Notes: generated by a model not told the origin, from the letters alone. DNA of 64,000 nucleotides from JAWKOK01 sp963765875 (GCA_963765875.1 CAVXYK010000003.1:62001-126000), one strand, 5' to 3'; shown: positions 27,720 to 36,781, counted from the stretch's first letter. Made by a program: numbers and translations.

Positions 27720-28784
27720 TTAGTATCCGGTCTCAATCGAGCCGTCAGACAAGCCGGCGTCGATCTCTGCCAGGCTGTCCTTGATTTCCTGAGAAACTAT
27801 TTCCTCGAAATCATGGAACGGAGCAAGACCTGCGCCGCCGAAGTAGTTTCCACCGGGGAAGTTGCCTTCATTGGCCAGGTTGATCAGGTCAATCACGCCG
27901 GGTGAGATCAGCTTGGTTGCACTGGAAACCAGGCAAGAGTGGGCAGCCGGCAGGGTTTCCCACTGGTCGGTGTCGACGCCGATACAGTAGACCGTATCGC
28001 CGGCCTCGGCCGCGGTGGCGACCTCTTGCAGCGCGCCGTTGCCGGTGATGCCGCCGGCGCCGAAGATCACGTCAGCACCTTGATCCATGGCCTGGCGAGC
28101 CGTGGCAGCGCCCCATTCGGGATCGGTAAAGGCAACGTCCATACCACCCGGATGGTAGGTGGAGATGATGTTGATGTCAGGGTTGATGGCCTTGGCGCCT
28201 GCTTCGTAGCCTTCCTTGAAGGCCACAACCGGCGGAACCAGGTCGGTGCCGAGCACGGCGCCGATGGTGCCGGTCTCAGAGAGCTGAGCAGCCAGCGCAC
28301 CGGCCAAGTAACCGGATTGGTCTTCGTGGAAGATCAGACCAGCCAGGTTGGGCAGCGTTTCGCCCTGGAATTGATCGATGCCGATGAAATTGATGTCAGG
28401 GTTGTTGGCAGCGGCCTCAGCGGTGGCCTCGCCCATGGCGAAACCGACAGTCACGATCACATCGTACTCGGCATCAATGAACTGCTGCAGGTTGTCCGCA
28501 TAGTCCTTCGAGTCCTGAGTTTCGATGTACTTGGTGTCTTCCTCACTCGCGCCGAGAGCCAAAGCGGCTTCCAGGGCGCCTTCCCAAGCGGACTGGTTGA
28601 AGCTGCGGTCATTGATACGGCCGACATCGGTCACGAGACCGACTTTGAGGCCGGAGGCGGCAACTGCTTCGTCACCGGATTCTTCAGCGGCCGGCGCTGC
28701 AACGGGCGCAGCACATGCACTGAATACGAGTGCAAAAACAAGCACGAGTGCCCAGAGGATCAACGGGCGATTTGAACTTCGCAT
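27720..28784 (-). CDS. BMP-family substrate-binding lipoprotein
   Basis: A basic membrane protein (PnrA/TmpC-like) receptor of the ABC importer, about 354 residues. ATG 28784 gives a proper lipoprotein signal with lipobox LVFSAC (Cys24), so a longer frame from 28862 is rejected. BMP motifs: KVGLVTDVGRINDRSFNQSAWEG, the Asp/Asn/Phe nucleoside-contact region, FIGIDQFQGETLPNL and the hinge IFGAGGITGNGAL. Members bind purine nucleosides, autoinducer-like or other small ligands, and the exact ligand is not readable. It heads a six-gene operon: receptor, two permeases, ATPase, toroid protein, HDAC-like deacetylase. Confidence 0.9.
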   Translation of the reverse strand: MRSSNRPLILWALVLVFALVFSACAAPVAAPAAEESGDEAVAASGLKVGLVTDVGRINDRSFNQSAWEGALEAALALGASEEDTKYIETQDSKDYADNLQQFIDAEYDVIVTVGFAMGEATAEAAANNPDINFIGIDQFQGETLPNLAGLIFHEDQSGYLAGALAAQLSETGTIGAVLGTDLVPPVVAFKEGYEAGAKAINPDINIISTYHPGGMDVAFTDPEWGAATARQAMDQGADVIFGAGGITGNGALQEVATAAEAGDTVYCIGVDTDQWETLPAAHSCLVSSATKLISPGVIDLINLANEGNFPGGNYFGGAGLAPFHDFEEIVSQEIKDSLAEIDAGLSDGSIETGY

Positions 28785-28944
28785 TGATTTTTGTCTCCCT
28801 GTTTGAAGGATGATAGATTGAGTTGATTGATCCAATACAATAGCTCGGGGTATGTCGGCCACAGGCTCGCCGACCTGAAACCATTATACTCAACCTACAG
28901 GCTACAAGCAAGATATTTGAGTCTATTCCAGGAATCCACCAGCC

Positions 28945-31008
28945 ATGAGACCAGAATTGGCGAACGGCGTGCTAGTCGGCGTCGATGTCGGCGGCACCTT
29001 CACCGATTTTGTCGTCCTGCGCGACGGCGCTCTTCAGATCCACAAACTGCCCACGACACCCGAAGACCAGAGCCGCGCCATCGCGGCCGGGTTTGAGGAA
29101 CTCTCAGTTGGCGCAGCCGAGGTTGTGCATGGCATGACCGTGGCCACCAATGCGCTGCTGGAGCGACGAGGCGCACGCACGGCCTTGCTCACCACAGCCG
29201 GTTTTTCAGATGTGCTAGTCATCGGTCGACAGAACCGGCCGGACATCTACAAACTGTATCAGCAGCGCCCACCGTCGCTGGTGGAAGACAAATGGCGGCT
29301 GGAAGTGGATGAACGTGTCGACCGCGACGGCGATATCGTGCAGGCATTGGATGAAGCTGCGGTGAAAGCGCTGATGCCAGTGCTTGTCGAAGGCGAAGTT
29401 GAGAGTCTGGCCATCGCCTTCCTTTTCTCGTTTCGCAACCCCGTCCATGAACAGCGCGCGGCCGAGCTAATCAGAGCCATCGTCCCGGATCTGCCCATCT
29501 CGCTCAGTTCGGACATCCTGCCCGAGTACCGTGAATATGAGCGCACGTCGACTACTGTGATCAACGCCTACGTTCAGCCGCTGGTCGCCCGCTATCTAGC
29601 CCGGCTGGAGCAGGCGCTGGCGGAGAGCAATGTGCGCATCATGCAGTCCAACGGCGGGGCCATCGGCCTGCGCCAGGCATCCGACCAGGCGGCACGCGTG
29701 GTATTGAGCGGCCCGGCAGGCGGCGTGGTCGGGGCCTTTGCCCTGGCCAAGCAGGCAACCGGCAGCGACAGCCCCGGCATCATCACATTCGACATGGGCG
29801 GCACCAGCAGCGATGTCGCTCTCTGCCCCGGCGAGATCCCGACCACGGCAGAGAGCACAATTACCGATCTGCCGTTGCGCCTGCCCGTCATCGACATCCA
29901 CACCGTGGGCGCGGGCGGCGGCAGCATCGCTTACGTCAACGCAGGCGGCGGTTTGCATGTGGGGCCGCGTAGTGCCGGCGCTTTGCCCGGCCCGGTCTGC
30001 TACGGGCGAGGCGGCGTCGAACCGACGGTCACCGACGCCAACCTGGTGCTTGGCCGTCTTGATGCCGGCGGTTTCCTGGGCGGCAAAGGCGCCGTGACGC
30101 TAGACATAGAAGGTGCGACGCACTCCTTGACCGAGCTTGGCCAGGGACTCGATCTCTCTGCTCAAGAAGCTGCGCTGGGCGTGATACAGATCGCCAACGC
30201 CACTATGGAGCGGGCACTACGTCGGGTATCAGTCGAACGGGGCTACGATCCGCGCGATTTCACGCTGGTTCCGTTCGGTGGAGCCGGGCCGTTGCACGCC
30301 TGCGATCTGGCCGACGCATTGGGCACGAAGGCCATCCTGCTGCCACCGACGCCCGGTGTGTTGAGCGCCTACGGCATGCTGGTCGCCGACATCGCCAACG
30401 ACGCCGCGCAGTCGGTGCTCTTTGATGCCGCTGTCCTGATCGACAAGCCTGAATCACTGACTTTTCTCTTCGACGGACTGGCCGAACGCGTGGCCCATGT
30501 TCTCAATAGTGAAGGCATCGCAGAACCGCGCATCGACAGCCATCTCGACATGCGCTACAAGGGGCAGAGCTACGAATTGACCGTTCCGTTGACATTGCCC
30601 GTGAGCGGCAGCCATTTGCGGGAGGCCGTTGACGCCTTCCATCGTCTCCACGCCCAGCGCTACGGCTATGCCATGGAAGAAGAGGACGTCGAAGTCGTCA
30701 CCTTGCGCGTGCGTGCCAGCGGAGCCAGCGCGCAGCCTGAGTTGCCCAGCAGTCCGCTCGAATCGACCGATGCAACCGCTGCCCAATTGCCTGACAAACA
30801 GGTCTGGTTCGAAGATGATATGGCCGGTGGCCAAAGCGCTGCAATCCGTGCACAGCCCGTGCCCTGCTACGATCGAGCCAAACTACGACCCGGTAACTGC
30901 TTCGCTGGTCCAGCCATCATTCTCCAATTCGACACCACGACGGTGATCACGCCGGGTTGGAACGCGAACGTGGATCAGTTCAGCAATATCTGGCTAGAAA
31001 AGCCATAG
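28945..31008 (+). CDS. Hydantoinase/oxoprolinase family protein, HyuA type
   Basis: A 687-residue ATP-dependent hydrolase subunit of the HyuA/OPLAH class that opens cyclic amides such as hydantoins or 5-oxoproline. The N-terminal actin-like ATP motif is VGVDVGGTFTDFVVL, with VVHGMTVATNALLERRGA typical of the family; the second phosphate motif ITFDMGGTSSDVAL and the later GGAGPLHACDLA are intact. The C-terminal domain has YKGQSYELTV. The partner subunit gene (HyuB) does not follow; a sulfatase does. It is divergent from the BMP operon with 160 bp between starts, so co-regulation is possible. Confidence 0.87.
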   Translation: MRPELANGVLVGVDVGGTFTDFVVLRDGALQIHKLPTTPEDQSRAIAAGFEELSVGAAEVVHGMTVATNALLERRGARTALLTTAGFSDVLVIGRQNRPDIYKLYQQRPPSLVEDKWRLEVDERVDRDGDIVQALDEAAVKALMPVLVEGEVESLAIAFLFSFRNPVHEQRAAELIRAIVPDLPISLSSDILPEYREYERTSTTVINAYVQPLVARYLARLEQALAESNVRIMQSNGGAIGLRQASDQAARVVLSGPAGGVVGAFALAKQATGSDSPGIITFDMGGTSSDVALCPGEIPTTAESTITDLPLRLPVIDIHTVGAGGGSIAYVNAGGGLHVGPRSAGALPGPVCYGRGGVEPTVTDANLVLGRLDAGGFLGGKGAVTLDIEGATHSLTELGQGLDLSAQEAALGVIQIANATMERALRRVSVERGYDPRDFTLVPFGGAGPLHACDLADALGTKAILLPPTPGVLSAYGMLVADIANDAAQSVLFDAAVLIDKPESLTFLFDGLAERVAHVLNSEGIAEPRIDSHLDMRYKGQSYELTVPLTLPVSGSHLREAVDAFHRLHAQRYGYAMEEEDVEVVTLRVRASGASAQPELPSSPLESTDATAAQLPDKQVWFEDDMAGGQSAAIRAQPVPCYDRAKLRPGNCFAGPAIILQFDTTTVITPGWNANVDQFSNIWLEKP

Positions 31009-31009
31009 G

Positions 31010-31080
31010 GTGAGAAGGCGACCAAATGCGGTCACCTTGTCACCCTATCACCCCCTCACCCTGTCACCTTGTCATTCACA
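31010..31080. repeat. 8-nt-unit repeat (GTCACCTT type)
   Basis: The C-rich arm steps by exactly 8 nt: GTCACCTT, GTCACCCT, ATCACCCC, CTCACCCT, GTCACCTT (about 31033-31072), preceded by a short G-rich arm (GGGTGAGAAGGCGACC). The same octamer family recurs at 44671-44753 and 47664-47768. It lies between hyuA and the sulfatase gene. Confidence 0.7.
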
Positions 31081-31094
31081 GAAGGAGTTCCACC

Positions 31095-32672
31095 ATGCCA
31101 AACCGTCCCAACATCATCCTGATCCTCAACGACGACATGGGTTTTTCCGATCTCGGCTGCTATGGCGGCGAGGTGCAGACGCCCAACCTGGACGGTTTGG
31201 CCGCCGAGGGACTGCGCTTCACACAGTTCTACAACACGGCCCGCTGTTGTCCATCCCGCGCATCGCTGCTGACCGGGCTGCACCCGCACCAGGCCGATGT
31301 CGGCCACATGATGGCCGACGATGACGTCGACGGCTATCTCGGCGACCTCAGCCGCAACACGGTCACGATTGCAGAGGCGCTGGGCCAGGCCGGCTACGAC
31401 ACCTACATGTCGGGCAAATGGCATGTGACGCGCCACATGGACGGCCCCAAACACAACTGGCCACGCCAACGGGGCTTCGATGAATACTATGGCATCATCA
31501 CCGGCGCGTGCAGCTACTTCGATCCGTCGACCTTGACGCGCGACAACGAGCGCATCGATCGACCCGACGGCGACTTCTTCATGACCGACGCCATCGCCGA
31601 CGAAGCCGTGGCACAGATCGAAGGGCACGCGGAAAAGGACGACGGCGCCCCCTTCTTCCAATACGTCGCCTTTACAGCACCTCACTGGCCGCTCCACGCC
31701 CACCCGGAAGACATTACCCGCTACAGTGGCCGCTTCGATGCAGGCTGGGACGTGCTACGCGAGGAGCGGCTGGCGCGCATGGTCGAGATGGGGCTGATCG
31801 ATCCGGAATGGCAGTTGACCGGACGCGATCCGTCGCAGCCGGCCTGGGAAGATGCAGAGGACAAGGAATGGGAAGTGCGCCGCATGGAGGTCTATGCCGC
31901 ACAGATCGACCGCATGGACCAGGGCATTGGCCGCATCCTCGACACGCTACGCCAGACTGACCAGTGGGAGAACACGCTGATCCTCTTCTTGGCCGACAAC
32001 GGCGGCTGCGCCGAGGAGATCACGGCTGAGTGGCAGCAATGGCTCACGCGGCAGAATGGCCATGATGTCACCCACGACGGGCGGGCTATCCAATACGGCA
32101 ACGACCCGTCCGTGATGCCGGGCGAGGACATCACCTACCAGAGCTACGGCGTACCCTGGGCCAACGTCTCCAACACGCCCTTCCGCGAGTACAAACATTG
32201 GGTGCACGAGGGCGGCATTGCCACACCGTTGATCGTCCATTGGCCAGCGCACGTCGCCGAAAAGAACGCGTTGCGCCACCAGCCCGCCCAGTTGCCCGAT
32301 ATCATGGCAACCTTCCTCGAAGTGGCCGAAGCCGACTATCCGTCGACCTACGCCGGAGCCGAGATCCAGCCGCTTGAAGGCTTCAGTATGACGCCGATTT
32401 TCGAAGATGAGCCATCTGAACGCGGCATGCTCTTCTGGGAGCACGAGGGGAATCGAGCGATTCGTTTTGGTCAGTGGAAGTTGGTCTGCAAATATCCGGG
32501 CGATTGGGAACTCTACGACATGGAGACAGACCGTACCGAGCTCAACGACCTGTCCGGCCAGTATCCGGCCCTGGTCAGGTCACTATCCGAAGCCCATGAC
32601 GAATGGGCGGCCCGATGTTCGGTCATGCCATGGGCAGAGTTGCAGGAATTGAGGGCGTTGAGAAAGGCGTGA
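31095..32672 (+). CDS. Sulfatase (formylglycine-dependent arylsulfatase family)
   Basis: A 525-residue alkaline-phosphatase-superfamily enzyme hydrolysing a sulfate ester. ATG 31095 has GAAGGAG at 31081-31087; a start at 31026 would translate the octamer repeat and is rejected. The metal ligands Asp13-Asp14 lie in NIILILNDDMGFSDLG; the formylglycine motif C-x-P-S-R is RCCPSRASLLTG (Cys51). A SGKWHVTRHM motif carries the active-site Lys and His, and FLADNGG the C-terminal metal ligands. There is no signal peptide, so it appears cytosolic, and no formylglycine-generating enzyme is seen here. The true substrate is unknown. Confidence 0.9.
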   Translation: MPNRPNIILILNDDMGFSDLGCYGGEVQTPNLDGLAAEGLRFTQFYNTARCCPSRASLLTGLHPHQADVGHMMADDDVDGYLGDLSRNTVTIAEALGQAGYDTYMSGKWHVTRHMDGPKHNWPRQRGFDEYYGIITGACSYFDPSTLTRDNERIDRPDGDFFMTDAIADEAVAQIEGHAEKDDGAPFFQYVAFTAPHWPLHAHPEDITRYSGRFDAGWDVLREERLARMVEMGLIDPEWQLTGRDPSQPAWEDAEDKEWEVRRMEVYAAQIDRMDQGIGRILDTLRQTDQWENTLILFLADNGGCAEEITAEWQQWLTRQNGHDVTHDGRAIQYGNDPSVMPGEDITYQSYGVPWANVSNTPFREYKHWVHEGGIATPLIVHWPAHVAEKNALRHQPAQLPDIMATFLEVAEADYPSTYAGAEIQPLEGFSMTPIFEDEPSERGMLFWEHEGNRAIRFGQWKLVCKYPGDWELYDMETDRTELNDLSGQYPALVRSLSEAHDEWAARCSVMPWAELQELRALRKA

Positions 32673-32704
32673 CAAACGCGTAGGGACAGGTATCAGACCT
32701 GTCC

Positions 32705-33208
32705 CTACAGCAGGCGTGGTGGTGAAGGATCAGTGGGCGTGTCAACGGGATCATCGTCTGTGACGGAGCGGGCGGCAGCACTGGCCAGGTCGTCAACGCG
32801 CTCGTTGTCGTCGTCGCCGGCGTGGCCTTTGAGCCAGTGCCAGGTCACGCCGCCGGCCGGCTCATGCCGTTCGACCGCGGCCAGCAGTCGTTTCCAGAGA
32901 TCCTGGTTCTTGACCGGTTTCTTGCCCGCGGTGCGCCAGCCATTACGCTGCCAGCCCTGGATCCATTTAGTGATTCCATTGCGCACATAGGAGCTGTCCG
33001 TATAGAGTTCCACAGCGCAGGGACGCTTCAACGTCTCCAGCGCTTCGATGGCTGCGCGCAGCTCCATACGATTGTTGGTGGTGTCGCGAAAGCGGCCCGA
33101 GATCTCCCTACGGGTTTCACCAAAACGCAGTGACGCCGCCCAGCCACCGGGGCCAGGATTACCGATACATCCGCCGTCGGTATAGATAATGACAGGTTGT
33201 TGGGTCAA
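32705..33208 (-). CDS. rnhA: Ribonuclease HI
   Basis: A 167-residue endonuclease degrading RNA in RNA-DNA hybrids. The catalytic carboxylates are visible: Asp11 in IYTDGGCIGNPGPGGWA, Glu49 in NRMELRAAIEAL, Asp71 in LYTDSSYVRNGI and Asp138 after WHWLKGHAGDDDNERVD, with the flexible-loop His128. The basic-protrusion region WIQGWQRNGWRTAGKKPVKN is the handle region of E. coli-type enzymes. An acidic/Pro tail extends past the domain. The window also has rnhB, so both RNase H types are present. Confidence 0.95.
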   Translation of the reverse strand: MTQQPVIIYTDGGCIGNPGPGGWAASLRFGETRREISGRFRDTTNNRMELRAAIEALETLKRPCAVELYTDSSYVRNGITKWIQGWQRNGWRTAGKKPVKNQDLWKRLLAAVERHEPAGGVTWHWLKGHAGDDDNERVDDLASAAARSVTDDDPVDTPTDPSPPRLL

Positions 33209-33212
33209 TGGG

Positions 33213-33342
33213 TGGCCTCGGGATTAGGGATTGGGGAATTGGAATGGATGATTAGGAGATTGGCGAGTATGTGACGAGTCCGATCCCCTAATCTCAGTGC
33301 CGCGGGCCGAATCAACCGAATCCCCGATCACCGATCCCTAGC
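33213..33342. repeat. 7-nt-unit inverted repeat (GGATTAG type)
   Basis: The G-rich arm at about 33219-33266 has 7-nt steps (GGATTAG, GGATTGG, GGAATTG, GAATGGA, TGATTAG, GAGATTG). The C-rich arm at 33280-33341 is looser (CCGAATC, CCCCGAT, CACCGAT, CCCTAG). It lies between the rnhA start and the M23 peptidase stop, with both genes on the minus strand. Confidence 0.65.
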
Positions 33343-33343
33343 T

Positions 33344-35170
33344 TCATTGCTCCGTCCGCAACTCCACGAAAGTCGTTTCGCCGGCTCGGACATCGATCTC
33401 GGTGCGGATCGCTTCGCCGTTGACACGGCCGACGATGTAGTAACGGCCGGGGGGCACGCTACCCATGGCCCCGTTCTCGCCCCAAGCGGGATCAGGGCCG
33501 ATATTTTCCATCGACTGATAGATCTCGATCTGTCGTGCCCAAACGGCTTTGCTGCCCTCGAAACGGGCCAATGTAAGGCGGGCGCCGGGCCATGTGCGGC
33601 CATCGCTGCTCAACAGACGAACGGCGACTGCACCACCGCCATTGGTCGGTTCAACCCACAGATAAGGGTTGACACTATACTCGTAGCTATTGGCCCCCAA
33701 ACGAACTTCCGTATGCAGATGGGGCCCAATGGCGATGCCCGTCATGCCCACGTTGCCGACAATGTCATCCGGACCCACAGACTGGCCCACGCTGGTCGTC
33801 ACCTGGCTAAGATGGCCGTAGAGCACGAAGACATCCAGTTCGCCGCCGGCCACCGGCAGACGCCGGTCGAGGCGGATCACGACTGCGTTGCCATAAAAGC
33901 CACCGTAGGGTCCGAGCAGATCCGGGTCATCCCAGCCGGCGTGGACGACCTCGCCGCTGACAGCCGCGCGAACCGGCGTTCCCATCGGGTTCGACGTGTC
34001 GATGCCGTGATGAATGCGGTATCGCCCGCCCGCGGTGGAGCCGAACTGATAGTTAGGGCTGGCGATCTTGCTTGGGAAAGAACGCCCGATCCAGAAGTGG
34101 GTGCTCTCGGACGCGGGCTTGGGCACGAAATTTGACCAGAGCCGTCCCGGAGCCAATGCGACAGGAACCGGTGTCGGCGTTGCAGTAGGCGTTGGTGTTG
34201 GCGTTGGCCCCGTGTGCGGTAATGTGAACCCTGGCACCGTGATGATCTTGACAAAAGGAACATCGGGTGTGGGCGTCGGTGAACCGGCAGGCGTGGGCAC
34301 CAAGAAACTCTCAGTTGCGCCCTGAGGTGCAGCAGCAATCACGACGATCTCTTCTGATCGGGGCGGGGCGCCCTCTTGCTCAGCCTCGAAAATCTGTTCG
34401 ACCTGAACAGGCAGCACAGCCGGCAGGGCCGGTTCACCCAGCGAGTCACCGTCGTCATCAACTAAATCGCTTTCAGCCGCATTGATCCCGGCCAGACTCG
34501 GCATAGAGACAAAGGCCGGCTGTGAACGGTTTCGGCCATCCGTTGTCGGCGAAGGCGCTGGTACTGTAGCGGGAACCTGAGTTGCGACCCTATTGGCGGG
34601 GTTGACGATTCCCAACGGCGCTTCATCCGTCGGCGTTGGCAAGATCGCTTCACCCTGCAACCTTGGTTCCACAGCCGCCGCCTGCATGGCAATGGATTGC
34701 ACAGACGGTGCGTTCGAAGCAGCCGACTGGGCCGCAGAATGGGCGGCGGAACTCTGCCCGCTCGGCCAAGACCACCAGAGGAGCACAATGGCAAACCCCG
34801 CAAAGCCGATACGTGCGCTTCGAGAAACGGCATGAGCAAACCGCGGTGAGACCGTCGCTGCAGAGCGAATCTGCTGCGACGGTAGGCCATGTGTTACAAT
34901 TTCGGCTGCGCTATTCTCGTCTGTGTACTGGGAATCTGCCGGCAAATCAAAGTGGTGATGTCCGGCTGTGATCTTGTCGAGCAAGCGCTCGACCGAAGGG
35001 TACTGGCAGAGGAAAGAGTTGGAGAGCGCCGTCAACAGCGTATCCAGCAAATGTCCAATCACGGCATCGAAAGCGTCCGACGCTGATCTGAACCAAAAGC
35101 AAACCCGAGTCCAAGCATTCTTGGCCTGAAAGGTCTTCAACTCTTGAACGACTCTCGACAATCTATCCAT
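33344..35170 (-). CDS. Membrane-anchored M23-family (LytM-like) peptidase
   Basis: A 608-residue protein. After a roughly 115-residue N-terminal region comes one transmembrane helix (IGFAGFAIVLLWWSW) and a long Ala/Pro/Thr-rich extracytoplasmic linker. The M23 domain begins near residue 390, with Zn ligands in RIHHGIDTSNPMGTPV and GPHLHTEVRL and the core GEVVHAGWDD and VLYGHLSQV. Catalytic His/Asp are intact, so it should cut peptidoglycan cross-bridges. A C-terminal beta domain of about 100 residues follows. The start is uncertain: at 35170 it overlaps the longest trmD frame on the other strand and has no clear ribosome site. Confidence 0.8.
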   Translation of the reverse strand: MDRLSRVVQELKTFQAKNAWTRVCFWFRSASDAFDAVIGHLLDTLLTALSNSFLCQYPSVERLLDKITAGHHHFDLPADSQYTDENSAAEIVTHGLPSQQIRSAATVSPRFAHAVSRSARIGFAGFAIVLLWWSWPSGQSSAAHSAAQSAASNAPSVQSIAMQAAAVEPRLQGEAILPTPTDEAPLGIVNPANRVATQVPATVPAPSPTTDGRNRSQPAFVSMPSLAGINAAESDLVDDDGDSLGEPALPAVLPVQVEQIFEAEQEGAPPRSEEIVVIAAAPQGATESFLVPTPAGSPTPTPDVPFVKIITVPGFTLPHTGPTPTPTPTATPTPVPVALAPGRLWSNFVPKPASESTHFWIGRSFPSKIASPNYQFGSTAGGRYRIHHGIDTSNPMGTPVRAAVSGEVVHAGWDDPDLLGPYGGFYGNAVVIRLDRRLPVAGGELDVFVLYGHLSQVTTSVGQSVGPDDIVGNVGMTGIAIGPHLHTEVRLGANSYEYSVNPYLWVEPTNGGGAVAVRLLSSDGRTWPGARLTLARFEGSKAVWARQIEIYQSMENIGPDPAWGENGAMGSVPPGRYYIVGRVNGEAIRTEIDVRAGETTFVELRTEQ

Positions 35171-35245
35171 ACAGATTCAAGCAAACCACTCAGAACAGAC
35201 TCTGAAACAGCAGCAAAACCATCGATGGAGGATACGAGTCCTAGT

Positions 35246-36136
35246 ATGACTCCGACATCGATTCACTTCGACATTTTTACGCTGTTTCCACAAATGTTTT
35301 CAGGACCATTCTCTGAAAGCATTATCGCACGGGCGCAGATCAACCATCTGCTGACCATTGCCGCACACAACATTCGCCATTATACAACAGGTCGCCATCA
35401 TATCTGTGATGACACGCCCTATGGCGGCGGCGGCGGCATGGTCATGAAACCGGAACCTATCTTCCGCGCCGTCGAAACCGTGCTCACGCGCCCCGCAGGC
35501 TGGCAGCTAAACGAGCGCCTCAGCCTGGAGGACGGTTTCGCCCCCGACAAGACCACAGCAGACGAACTGACAACGCCGTTGCCCGACTGGGATCCTGAGA
35601 TGCCGGCTCCGCTGCCGAATGATCTGCCCATCATCCTGATGACACCTCAGGGTCGACCCCTCACCCAGGAAATCGCCCTGGAGTTGAGCCAACATCGTCG
35701 CCTGGCCCTGATTTGCGGACGCTACGAAGGCGTCGACGAGCGGGTGCGCAGCCACCTCATTACGGATGAACTTAGCATTGGCGACTATGTCCTCAGCGGA
35801 GGCGAATTAGCAGCAATGGTCATCGTTGATGCGGTGACAAGAACGCTGCCGGGCGCACTCGGTTTCGAGCTGAGCGCCCACCAGGACAGCCACTCTGCCG
35901 GCCTGGATGGCCTGCTTGAGGGGCCGCAATATACGCGTCCGCCTCTCTTTCGCGATGAACCAATTCCTGACGTCTTGGTCAGCGGTCATCATGCCAACGT
36001 TGCACGCTGGCGTCGAGAACAGGCGCTGCTGCGCACACTGCAACGACGGCCCGACATGTTGGAAAATGTTGATCTATCCAAGCAGGACCGTCAGATCTTG
36101 CGCGACCATGGCTGGGAAAATCCAACAGACAAATAG
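35246..36136 (+). CDS. trmD: tRNA (guanine37-N1)-methyltransferase
   Basis: A SPOUT-class methyltransferase adding m1G37 to tRNAs with G36, using SAM in a trefoil knot. Seen: HFDIFTLFPQMFSGPFSESI at the N terminus, YGGGGGMVMKPEPIF, the knot motifs LICGRYEGVDERV and DYVLSGGELAAMVIVDAV, and a C-terminal helical domain ending RPDMLENV. A roughly 30-residue insert after the GGGGG motif is longer than in E. coli. Start ATG 35246 fits the family; ATG 35225, or 35144 overlapping the M23 gene, are alternatives, and a GGAGG at 35227 is poorly placed for both. It is followed by rplS, the usual order, but rpsP and rimM are not upstream. Confidence 0.92.
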   Translation: MTPTSIHFDIFTLFPQMFSGPFSESIIARAQINHLLTIAAHNIRHYTTGRHHICDDTPYGGGGGMVMKPEPIFRAVETVLTRPAGWQLNERLSLEDGFAPDKTTADELTTPLPDWDPEMPAPLPNDLPIILMTPQGRPLTQEIALELSQHRRLALICGRYEGVDERVRSHLITDELSIGDYVLSGGELAAMVIVDAVTRTLPGALGFELSAHQDSHSAGLDGLLEGPQYTRPPLFRDEPIPDVLVSGHHANVARWRREQALLRTLQRRPDMLENVDLSKQDRQILRDHGWENPTDK

Positions 36137-36263
36137 AGATGACGAAGTAATTCACGATCTGTCGTCAACAAACCAATGGAACTGCATAGCAACCAGCGTC
36201 TATTATATGATGGGTCAAAATCAGAACCAAATCGGTTGATGCGAAAATTTCGTCGACCCTTTT

Positions 36264-36376
36264 TTGAGGGTCAAGTTGCCCTATGGTATACTTCGAGAGT
36301 TGTATTGACGGTAAATATTGCTGCACAACTTGCAGTCTTGTTTTGCAGTTGTTTATTTCTAAAGGAACGGTAAATC
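36264..36376 (+). promoter_or_regulatory. rplS promoter and leader
   Basis: TTGAGG (36264-36269), a 17-nt spacer and TATACT (36287-36292) form a good sigma70-type promoter. The roughly 78-nt leader contains an imperfect hairpin (ACAACTTGCA pairing with TGCAGTTGT), then AAGGA about 10 nt before the ATG. The gene is thus expressed separately from trmD. The hairpin could serve in L19 feedback, but this is only suggestive. Confidence 0.65.
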
Positions 36377-36739
36377 ATGACAAACGCACTGATGAACTCA
36401 CTCTTGCCGGAAACAGTTCCGGATATGCCCGTACTCAAGGCTGGAGATACGATCCGCGTTCACCAGCGCATCAAGGAAGGCCGCAACGAGCGCATTCAGG
36501 TCTTCCAGGGCGTTGTGATTGCCAGGAAGGGCGGCAACACAGCCGGTGCGACATACACCGTGCGTCGCACCGCAGCCGGTGGCGTAGGCGTGGAACGTAC
36601 ATTCCCGCTCTACAGCAAGAACGTAGAAAAGGTTGAAGTCCTGCGCAACGCCAAGGTACGCAGAGCACAGCTGTACTACCTCCGAGATCGCCAGGGCAAG
36701 TCCGCTCGCCTCAAGGAACGTCGATTTATTGCGACCTAG
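36377..36739 (+). CDS. rplS: Ribosomal protein bL19
   Basis: A 120-residue large-subunit protein at the 30S-50S interface. The core KAGDTIRVHQRIKEGRNERIQVFQGVVIARKGG carries the KEG.keRiQ.FeG signature of the family, followed by YTVRRTAAGGVGVERTFPLYSKNVEKVEV and the basic tail YYLRDRQGKSARLKER. Length and sequence are normal. It has its own promoter and a terminator 43 bp after the stop. Confidence 0.97.
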   Translation: MTNALMNSLLPETVPDMPVLKAGDTIRVHQRIKEGRNERIQVFQGVVIARKGGNTAGATYTVRRTAAGGVGVERTFPLYSKNVEKVEVLRNAKVRRAQLYYLRDRQGKSARLKERRFIAT

Positions 36740-36781
36740 TTCAGTTTGCTGAAATTGGCACACTTGGTATTGATCAACATG

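Noticed and set aside
31026..31094. N-terminal extension of the sulfatase from 31026
   Set aside because: These codons translate the octamer repeat (Pro-Cys-His units), and a good ribosome site precedes ATG 31095.
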